A stretch of 18,247 nucleotides of DNA from an uncultured Bacilli bacterium. GTDB taxonomy: Bacteria > Bacillota_I > Bacilli_A > RF39 > UBA660. The notes below the pieces were generated by a model that ran no database searches, was not told the origin of the DNA, and saw only the letters and a program-made list of their open reading frames with translations. The translations under genes were made by a program, and so were the position numbers. Shown piece by piece: positions 7,294-13,813 of the stretch; positions within the stretch are counted from its first letter, which is position 1, and the number at the start of each line of letters is the position of its first letter. The stretch lies in contig CANRKW010000011.1 in NCBI GenBank assembly GCA_947631345.1, positions 1-18,247 on the forward strand, in the 5' to 3' direction.

Positions 7294-8072
7294 GTGACAC
7301 TGGTAGTTTAGGGGAAAGATTTTTAGATAATAAAAGAGTTGAAGGCACTATTGAAGAAATGCTAGAAGGTACTATGAATTTTATACAAAGAAATATGAAA
7401 ACTAGTGTAATAATAAATTCAAAAGGGGAAAGAATAAATCGAACTGAATACCCTTTAAAAGCTTTAAGAGAAGCAATAACTAATGCTTTAATACACCGCG
7501 ATTATAGTTCTCAAACTGAAAATGCTTATATTTCTCTTTATATGTATAATGATAGAATTGAAATAATAAATCCTGGAACTTTATATGGTACAAACAGACT
7601 AGAAAAATTGGGTACAGCAACTACAATGGAAGCAAGAAATACAACTATTGTTAAAATACTAGAAGAAAAAGGTTCTGTTATTGAAAATAGGCATACTGGT
7701 ATTCCTACTATGATAAGTGAAATGAAAATTTATGGGTTAGCAGACCCTGAATTTTATGAGGAAAGAGATAGTTTTAAAGTAATATTTAGAAATACAAATG
7801 TAATAGATAGTGGACATGAAAGTGGACATGAAAGTGGACATGAAAGTGGACATGAAAAATCAATAGAAAATTATAAGAAAAAGGTTTTAGAATATTGTCA
7901 AAAACCTAGAACTGCTAAGGAAATTAAAGAATATATAAATATTAATTCTAGGCAATATATTTCAACAAATATAATCAAACCATTAATTGATGAAGGAAAA
8001 TTGGATTATACAGATAAAAATACTATTAAATCTAAAAGTCAAAAGTATATAGCAGTAAAAAATATTTTTTAA
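7266..8072 (+). CDS. C-terminal fragment: HATPase-like module and winged helix
   Basis: Up to 268 residues in the -1 frame relative to the fragment before it. The only upstream start in frame is a TTG at 7266 with no ribosome site, so this is not an independent gene by design. It contains REAITNALIHRDYS, DRIEIINPGTLYG, RHTGIPTMISEM and PEFYEERDSFKVIF, the typical chain of the ATPase-like module. Next come four SGHE repeats (about residues 182-197) and a C-terminal winged-helix-like segment, RTAKEIKEYININ to the end. Confidence 0.78.
   Translation: MFCYPGTKLGDTGSLGERFLDNKRVEGTIEEMLEGTMNFIQRNMKTSVIINSKGERINRTEYPLKALREAITNALIHRDYSSQTENAYISLYMYNDRIEIINPGTLYGTNRLEKLGTATTMEARNTTIVKILEEKGSVIENRHTGIPTMISEMKIYGLADPEFYEERDSFKVIFRNTNVIDSGHESGHESGHESGHEKSIENYKKKVLEYCQKPRTAKEIKEYININSRQYISTNIIKPLIDEGKLDYTDKNTIKSKSQKYIAVKNIF
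7809..7856 (+). repeat. Four exact 12-bp repeats encoding SGHE
   Basis: AGTGGACATGAA occurs four times in a row without a mismatch. In the frame of the C-terminal fragment it encodes (SGHE)4, linking the ATPase-like module to the winged helix. The unit is a multiple of three, so copy-number change would alter linker length without breaking the frame. The perfect identity indicates recent expansion. Confidence 0.97.
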
Positions 8073-8199
8073 TTACTTGTATTTTATTAATAAAAATGAA
8101 GAAAAAATGATTAGCTTAAAGTATAAAAATTTATTTCAAAGTTTTATGGAACATTATAGTTAAGTATGCTTTAAATTATGAAGAAATAAGGAGGACAAA

Positions 8200-9045
8200 A
8201 TGAAAAAAAATCTAATTTTATTTATTAAAGGAATTATTTTAGGAGTTGCATTTATAATACCAGGAGTAAGTGGAGGAACACTTGCAGTTTTACTTGGAAT
8301 ATATGAAGAATTAATAGAAGCAGCTTCCAATTTTTATAAAGGGTTTAACAATTTTAAAAAATACTTTATATTTTTACTTCCAATTTTACTTGGTGTTTTG
8401 TTTTCAATTATAATATGTGCAAGATTAATAAAAATAGGTCTAGAAAAAGCTCCAATTATAACTATGCTTGTCTTTTTAGGTCTAATTATAGGTGGTATTC
8501 CTAAATTATTTAAAGAAGTAGGTAAAAAACCTGGAATAAAAGAATTATCATTTATGTTAATAGGTATAATTATAGTACTTCTTATGCTTATTGCTGATAA
8601 AGGAAGTGCAAGTGTAAGTTTTGAAAACATAAATACACTAGGCTACATCTTACTACTTTTAGTAGGTATGCTTGCTTCTGCTACAATGGTAGTTCCTGGA
8701 ATAAGCGGTTCTTTCACATTAATGCTTATAGGTTATTATGAACCAATTTTAAAAGTAATAAACGACATAACTTCATTTAAAAACATAACTTCAAACATAC
8801 TAATACTTCTTCCTTTTATGATAGGTGTTATTCTAGGTATATTAATAATATCTAAAATAATAGAATTTCTACTTAAAAAACATCATACAGAAACATACTA
8901 TGTAATAATAGGTTTTGTTATATCATCTGTAATAAGTGTAATATATCAAATAAAAGACTTTCCTTTTAATAAAATACACTTAATAATAGGTTTAGTTTTT
9001 CTTTTAATAAATTCAATATTTGTATATAAAGTATTTGATAAGTAG
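8200..9045 (+). CDS. DUF368 membrane protein (PopT-type polyprenyl-phosphate transporter family)
   Basis: A 281-residue polytopic membrane protein with about eight or nine hydrophobic spans. The two internally repeated DUF368 motifs are PGVSGGT at 21-27 and VPGISGS at 165-171, showing the family's inverted or duplicated half structure. Known: DUF368 (PopT) proteins were shown to return undecaprenyl phosphate, the lipid carrier for peptidoglycan and teichoic acids, across the cytoplasmic membrane. The start ATG follows GGAGG at normal spacing. A 127-base gap separates it from the AlbA-type gene, and its TAG stop (9043-9045) forms the first bases of the next gene's AGGTGG, so it leads the ABC operon. 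The function assignment is by family only. Confidence 0.92.
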   Translation: MKKNLILFIKGIILGVAFIIPGVSGGTLAVLLGIYEELIEAASNFYKGFNNFKKYFIFLLPILLGVLFSIIICARLIKIGLEKAPIITMLVFLGLIIGGIPKLFKEVGKKPGIKELSFMLIGIIIVLLMLIADKGSASVSFENINTLGYILLLLVGMLASATMVVPGISGSFTLMLIGYYEPILKVINDITSFKNITSNILILLPFMIGVILGILIISKIIEFLLKKHHTETYYVIIGFVISSVISVIYQIKDFPFNKIHLIIGLVFLLINSIFVYKVFDK

Positions 9046-9055
9046 GTGGTCTTTT

Positions 9056-10774
9056 GTGGAATTTTTAAAGAATCTAAAGTATGTATGGTCATATTCTAAA
9101 AGTGAATATAAAAAAATAATCCTATATATATTAATGGGTATAGTAAGTATAGTAATGAGTCTAATTTCACCTATAATATTTGCTAGATTAGTTGTTAATT
9201 TAACACAAAACAAAATAAAACAATTTATATATATGATTATAATAGTTAATATAATTTATATATTTGAAGACTTTATAAATTACTTTAAGAGTATAATATA
9301 TGATAAGATATTCGTTAATATATACACTAAAATACAAGTCGATTTAGGTAGAGAAATACTTAAATTAAATAACAAAACTTTAGAAGAAAAGAATTCAGGA
9401 ATTTTTATACAAAGATTACTTAATGATACAGAAAATATATCTAAAATATTTACTGACTTTAACACTTCTTTAGATGAAATAATAAGTAATATAGGTACTT
9501 TAGTTATATATTTCATTATAAGTAAACCTATATTTATATTTATAATGATTATGTTAATAATGAGATTCTTATTAGATTCTAAAAGAATAAATATATACAC
9601 AAGTAATAAAAAAGCATATAGAAAAGATTTAGATAAAACAACTGGATTTGCTAGTGAAATAATAAGAGGTGCAGAAGACATTAAAATGCTAAACGGCGAA
9701 GAAAGTTTTTTAAGTAATTTAAAAAGTAGATTTGATAAGTTGAATATTCAAAATTACAATTTGAAAAAAACTAATTACTTATTTATTTTAGTAAGAGCTT
9801 GTATGACAGATATTGGTTATTTAATAGAATGCATAATGATAGCTTTATCTGTTTTAACAAATAAAATAAGTATTCCAAATGGTGTAGTTTTATTTAACTT
9901 TGGTACGTCATATAATGGTCTTATATATAGTATAACAAATTTACACGAACTCATTAAAAACTTTAACATATCTGCTACTAGAGTATTTGATATATTTGAA
10001 AGTAATGAATATGAAAAAGAAACATTTGGTAATACTCATTTAGATAAAGTAAAAGGAGACTTTGAATTTAAAAATGTAAGTTTTAAATATGATAAAAAGA
10101 AAGTATTAAAAAATGTAAGCTTTAATGTTATGCATGATAAAACAGTAGCTTTTGTAGGAAAAAGTGGAAGTGGAAAATCTACTATATTTAAACTTCTTTG
10201 TAAAATGTATGATAATTATACTGGTAAAATTACAATAGATGGAATTGATATAAAAAATTTAGATAAAAGTTCTATAAGAGGTAATATTACTATAGTAAGT
10301 CAAAATCCTTATATATTTAATATGAGTATTAAAGATAACTTAAAAATAGTTAAAAATGATGTTACTTTTAAAGAAATAAAAGAAGCATGTAAAATGGCTT
10401 GTTTAGATAAATTTATAGAATCTTTACCAGAAAAATATGATACAATAGTAGGTGAAGGCGGGGTAAATTTATCTGGAGGTCAAAAACAAAGATTAGCAAT
10501 TGCAAGAGCTTTCATACAAAAGACTGAAATAATACTTTTTGATGAAGCAACAAGTAGTTTAGATAATGAAACACAACTAAATATAGAAAAAGCAATAGAA
10601 AATTTAAAAAAGGATTTCACAATTTTAATTATTGCACATAGACTTTCTACAATAAAAAATGCTGACAAAATATATTTAATAGATGATGGTAAAATAATAG
10701 ATGAAGGAACTCATAAAGAATTGTATCAAAAAAGTGAAGAATACAAAAAATTATATGAAATAGAATTTAAGTAG
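9056..10774 (+). CDS. ABC exporter half-transporter (fused membrane and ATPase domains)
   Basis: 572 residues from a GTG start at 9056, chosen because AGGTGG (9044-9049) lies six bases upstream; an earlier in-frame ATG at 9020 would overlap DUF368 and lacks a site. Type I exporter fold: about six membrane helices over residues 20-300, then the nucleotide-binding domain with Walker A GKSGSGKST at 368-376, signature LSGGQKQR starting at 472, Walker B ILFDEATSS with D496/E497, and the H-loop IIAHRLST. As a half-transporter it should dimerise. No peptidase domain is present. The substrate is unknown; the family exports lipids, peptides or drugs. Neighbours are the DUF368 gene and an ABC-FtsX gene, both translationally coupled to it. 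Confidence 0.95.
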   Translation: MEFLKNLKYVWSYSKSEYKKIILYILMGIVSIVMSLISPIIFARLVVNLTQNKIKQFIYMIIIVNIIYIFEDFINYFKSIIYDKIFVNIYTKIQVDLGREILKLNNKTLEEKNSGIFIQRLLNDTENISKIFTDFNTSLDEIISNIGTLVIYFIISKPIFIFIMIMLIMRFLLDSKRINIYTSNKKAYRKDLDKTTGFASEIIRGAEDIKMLNGEESFLSNLKSRFDKLNIQNYNLKKTNYLFILVRACMTDIGYLIECIMIALSVLTNKISIPNGVVLFNFGTSYNGLIYSITNLHELIKNFNISATRVFDIFESNEYEKETFGNTHLDKVKGDFEFKNVSFKYDKKKVLKNVSFNVMHDKTVAFVGKSGSGKSTIFKLLCKMYDNYTGKITIDGIDIKNLDKSSIRGNITIVSQNPYIFNMSIKDNLKIVKNDVTFKEIKEACKMACLDKFIESLPEKYDTIVGEGGVNLSGGQKQRLAIARAFIQKTEIILFDEATSSLDNETQLNIEKAIENLKKDFTILIIAHRLSTIKNADKIYLIDDGKIIDEGTHKELYQKSEEYKKLYEIEFK

Positions 10775-10781
10775 GTGGATT

Positions 10782-13301
10782 ATGATAGAAGTTAAAAATA
10801 TTAGTAAAACTTATAAATCTAAAAAAGGAAAAAATACATTAGCATTAGATAATGTAACTCTTTCATTTAGTGAAAAAGGTATGACTTTTATATTAGGTAA
10901 AAGTGGAAGTGGAAAAAGTACATTACTTAATGTTTTAGGTGGACTTGATAAATATGATAAAGGAGAAGTATTAGTACTAGGTAAAAGTACTAAAGAATTT
11001 AGTGAAAGTGAATTTGATTCATATAGAAATACATATGTAGGTTTTATTTTTCAAGAATTTAATCTTTTAGAAGAATATAATGTATATGAAAATATAACTC
11101 TTGCTTTACAACTTCAACAAAAAGAGATAAATGATAAAGAGTTAGATCGTTTATTTGAAAAACTTGAATTAAGTGACTTAAAACAAAGAAAAGTAAATGA
11201 ATTATCTGGTGGACAAAAGCAAAGAGTTGCTATTATGAGAGCTTTAATTAAAAATCCAAAACTTATTTTAGCAGATGAGCCAACAGGAAATTTAGACTCA
11301 AAAACTGGTAAAGAAGTTATGGAACTTTTACAAGAAATAAGTAAAGAAAAACTAGTAGTAATAGTAAGTCACGATACTGAATATGCAAAAACATATGGAG
11401 ATAGAATTATAGAAATAAAAGATGGTAAAGTAATAAGTGACACACTAGAGGGAACCCTACAAGAAAAAACTAAAAACTATGAAACAATTAAATCACATTT
11501 ACCTTTAAAAGAAAGCTTAAAATTAGGGCTTGGTAGTCTAAAATTTAAAAAGATAAAACTATTATTTACAATAATACTAATAATATTTACTTTAGGTTTT
11601 TTAAGTTGTTCAGATACATTATCTAGTTATAACTATAATAAAGAATTAGGTAAAACTTTTAAAGAAAAAAATGAAGAATATTTTTTAGTAGAAAATAATT
11701 ATCTATATTATGACAGTTATGGCTCACTTGATAAAATACCTATGATTTTAACAGAAGAAAAAGAAGAAAAAATAAAAAAAGAAATAAAAGGTGAACCATA
11801 TAAAGTATATGATTTTTATGAAACTACTTGTTACGGAAAATGTTCAGTTGAAAGCACATTAAAAATAGATAATAAAGAATTTACTGATATGTATGGCTAT
11901 ACTAAAGTAATAGTGGATGATACTCTTTCTTCTATAAATGAAGAAATAATAGGAAAAAATAGTGTAAGTGATAATGAAATAGTAATATCTAATTATATAG
12001 CTGACAAAATAATAAGAAATGGTATATATGTACACGAATTAGTAGTAGATACAGAATTTAAAAAATCAAACATTTTTGAACCTAAAACATATGAAGACAT
12101 AATAAACACTAACTATACATATTATTTTGGAGAATTAGGTAAAGTTAAAATAGTAGGTATAATTAACTATAAAATAGATGAAAAAGACACAAATTTAATA
12201 GAAAATTTATATAGTAATATATATATAAGTAGTAGTTTTATAGAAAATCTAGAAACATATGAAGGTTCCTCATTAAATAGTAAATACTATTATAATGCAG
12301 TTTATACTGATAATGAACCACTAAGCGAATACAGTGTAAATCCAGGAGCTTTAAATCATGAAATAGAATATTTTGATGGCACTAATTGGGTAAAAAGAAG
12401 TAGTTTAAATCCTAATGAAGTAATACTAAATATTGATTTATTAACATATTATGATAACGATTACTATAGTAACTTAAGTAGTTACCAAAATGCCCATTAT
12501 GATGAAGATTATTCCGTCACAGCTAATAGATTTAATGCTAACTATATAAATGAAAAAAATGTAATAGGTAAAAAAATAAACTTAACTAGTTACTTTGGTT
12601 ATGAACAAGATGATATATTTAAAAAATATGATAATCTTACAGTAGTAGGTGTATTTGTAAATGACTATATTACATATGGTGAAAATACATATAGTGAATC
12701 TATTAACATCTATCTGAGTGAAGATGAAGTAAGAGATATTGTTACAAATACATTTGAAAATACTAGTTTATTATTTAAAGCAAATGATAAAACTGACTTG
12801 GCTAATTTAAGTAAGAAATTCCCTTATGAAAGTGAATTATCTATAAAAACAGCATATAGTGATATTCTATATAATGAATATGAATTATTTCAAGTAATAA
12901 GTAAAATAGCTTTTTATATAAGTATAGTACTTTTGGTATTTACAATAATACTAATAATGAACTTTATGTTTAACAGTGTAACTTATCGTAAAAAAGAAAT
13001 AGGGGTATTAAGAGCTTTAGGTTCTAGAGTAAATGATGTAAGTAAAATATTCTTATGGGAAGCCTTTGTTATATCAATAATCTCAGGTACAGTTGCTTCA
13101 ATTTTACTAATAGTTGTATCTAATACATTAAATAGCTTTATCAAATCTAGATTACTTTTAGTTTCTACACCTTTCTTAATTGGTTTTAGACAATTCTTTA
13201 TAATATATTTAGTAGTATTTATATTAACATTTATATCAAGTATATTACCAATAATTAAAATATCTAAAATGAAACCAATAGATGCAATATTAAATAAATA
13301 G
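10782..13301 (+). CDS. ABC-FtsX (MacB-type) transporter with large extracellular domain
   Basis: 839 residues with ATPase and permease in one chain. The N-terminal ATPase is of LolD/MacB type: Walker A GKSGSGKST at 39-47, signature LSGGQKQR at 141-148, Walker B LILADEPTGNLD from 161, and the switch His in VSHDTE near 197. The first membrane helix is near 259-276. An unusually long extracellular region of about 430 residues follows, rich in Tyr/Asn/Ser, with a CYGKC cysteine pair. The last three helices (about 707-730, 760-785 and 803-825) carry the FtsX module with YRKKEIGVLRALGS and end in KMKPIDAILNK. Known: such mechanotransmission-type pumps work on lipoproteins, peptide antibiotics or envelope signals. 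It starts seven bases after the ABC exporter, with a shared AGGTGG. Confidence 0.95.
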   Translation: MIEVKNISKTYKSKKGKNTLALDNVTLSFSEKGMTFILGKSGSGKSTLLNVLGGLDKYDKGEVLVLGKSTKEFSESEFDSYRNTYVGFIFQEFNLLEEYNVYENITLALQLQQKEINDKELDRLFEKLELSDLKQRKVNELSGGQKQRVAIMRALIKNPKLILADEPTGNLDSKTGKEVMELLQEISKEKLVVIVSHDTEYAKTYGDRIIEIKDGKVISDTLEGTLQEKTKNYETIKSHLPLKESLKLGLGSLKFKKIKLLFTIILIIFTLGFLSCSDTLSSYNYNKELGKTFKEKNEEYFLVENNYLYYDSYGSLDKIPMILTEEKEEKIKKEIKGEPYKVYDFYETTCYGKCSVESTLKIDNKEFTDMYGYTKVIVDDTLSSINEEIIGKNSVSDNEIVISNYIADKIIRNGIYVHELVVDTEFKKSNIFEPKTYEDIINTNYTYYFGELGKVKIVGIINYKIDEKDTNLIENLYSNIYISSSFIENLETYEGSSLNSKYYYNAVYTDNEPLSEYSVNPGALNHEIEYFDGTNWVKRSSLNPNEVILNIDLLTYYDNDYYSNLSSYQNAHYDEDYSVTANRFNANYINEKNVIGKKINLTSYFGYEQDDIFKKYDNLTVVGVFVNDYITYGENTYSESINIYLSEDEVRDIVTNTFENTSLLFKANDKTDLANLSKKFPYESELSIKTAYSDILYNEYELFQVISKIAFYISIVLLVFTIILIMNFMFNSVTYRKKEIGVLRALGSRVNDVSKIFLWEAFVISIISGTVASILLIVVSNTLNSFIKSRLLLVSTPFLIGFRQFFIIYLVVFILTFISSILPIIKISKMKPIDAILNK

Positions 13302-13309
13302 GAGTTGTT

Positions 13310-13678
13310 ATGAAAAATAAAAAGGGTTTTACATTAGTAGAAATGTTAGCAGTAGTAACTATTCTTGCTCTTGCTACTAGTAGTTCTATTATAAATATTC
13401 AAAAAATATCAAAAGAATCAAAAGAGAAAAGATATAATGATGTTATAAATGAAATAGTTATGGCTACAGATGTATATATAAATAATAATGATGCTTTAAG
13501 AAAAAGTATTCTAAATAACAATACAAAAGTATGTACAAGAATATATACATTACAAAATGAAGGATACATTAATAGTGACATAATAAATCCATTAACTAAT
13601 AAATTACTTCAAGCTAATATGTGTGTATATTCTATGGTAGATGAAGAAGGTAATATAATACATGAAATTAACTTATAA
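13310..13678 (+). CDS. Orphan type IV prepilin-like protein
   Basis: 122 residues with a textbook prepilin leader: MKNKKG^FTLVEMLAVV, cleavage expected after Gly6, Glu at +5 of the mature protein, then a hydrophobic helix to about residue 29. The rest is a small soluble domain with two cysteines (C75, C105) that could form a disulfide. Known: such proteins need a prepilin peptidase and assemble into type IV pili, competence pseudopili or type II secretion pseudopili. No other pilus gene is present in this window. AGGAG overlapping the preceding TAG stop, eight bases upstream, couples it to the ABC-FtsX gene, and a terminator follows directly. It could be a minor pilin or an adaptor to the neighbouring transporter; the latter is speculation. 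Confidence 0.88.
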   Translation: MKNKKGFTLVEMLAVVTILALATSSSIINIQKISKESKEKRYNDVINEIVMATDVYINNNDALRKSILNNNTKVCTRIYTLQNEGYINSDIINPLTNKLLQANMCVYSMVDEEGNIIHEINL

Positions 13679-13710
13679 ATAGGTAGATTTATAAATTCTA
13701 TCTATTTTTT
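13679..13710 (+). terminator. Rho-independent terminator after the prepilin gene
   Basis: ATAGGTAGA (13679-13687) pairs over 9 bp (one G-U) with TCTATCTAT (13697-13705), followed by a run of T to 13710. It starts right after the stop codon and closes the DUF368-ABC-FtsX-prepilin operon. Confidence 0.88.
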
Positions 13711-13721
13711 ATTAAAAATTC

Positions 13722-13750
13722 TTGACTTACAAATGTACGTTTGATATTAT
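13722..13750 (+). promoter_or_regulatory. uvrA promoter
   Basis: TTGACT (13722-13727), exactly 17 bases, then TATTAT (13745-13750): each box differs from consensus at one position. The spacer is almost entirely filled by the LexA box described separately. A leader of about 55 bases precedes uvrA. Confidence 0.85.
13730..13743 (+). promoter_or_regulatory. LexA (SOS) box in the uvrA promoter
   Basis: CAAATGTACGTTTG matches 12 of 14 positions of the Gram-positive LexA/DinR consensus CGAACRNRYGTTYG (mismatches at positions 2 and 5). It lies between the -35 and -10 boxes, where bound LexA would block RNA polymerase. uvrA is a classical SOS gene, so sequence, position and gene identity agree. Confidence 0.8.
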
Positions 13751-13813
13751 ATTATTGTTCTTCGAATAAATGAAATAAATTCAGGAATATTAAATATTAG
13801 GAAGTGTATGTTT

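Larger units (their letters stand above)
6568..8072 (+). pseudogene. AlbA_2/ATPase-domain regulator gene, interrupted by a frameshift
   Basis: Together the two frames make a normal-length (about 500-residue) protein of the 'divergent AAA-4' type. It has an N-terminal AlbA_2/Schlafen-like DNA-binding domain, a central HATPase_c_4-type module (EAITNALIHRDYS, DRIEIINPG, RHTGIPTM) and a C-terminal winged helix preceded by an SGHE repeat. The reading frame breaks between about 7282 and 7293. The first frame runs ...SVIQG and stops at TAG 7291-7293; the expected continuation TKLGDTGSLGERF is in the -1 frame. A single-base loss near GGGACAAAATT explains this. Known: such proteins are common, often called transcriptional regulators, with little functional work. 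Whether the break is real, a sequencing error or recoded is unresolved. Confidence 0.8.

Noticed and set aside
8081..8096. Perfect A/T-only 16-bp palindrome as a terminator
   Set aside because: It contains no G or C, leaves no room for a loop and is expected by chance in such AT-rich DNA.
8108..8164. 18-codon open frame starting MISLKYKNLF upstream of the DUF368 gene
   Set aside because: No ribosome site, no recognisable product and very short. The slight similarity to ABC ATPase N-termini is too weak to call a remnant.
9280..9681. Antisense open frames inside the ABC, uvrA and other genes
   Set aside because: They lie opposite strongly supported genes, lack ribosome sites and read as low-complexity hydrophobic sequence from AT-rich codons.
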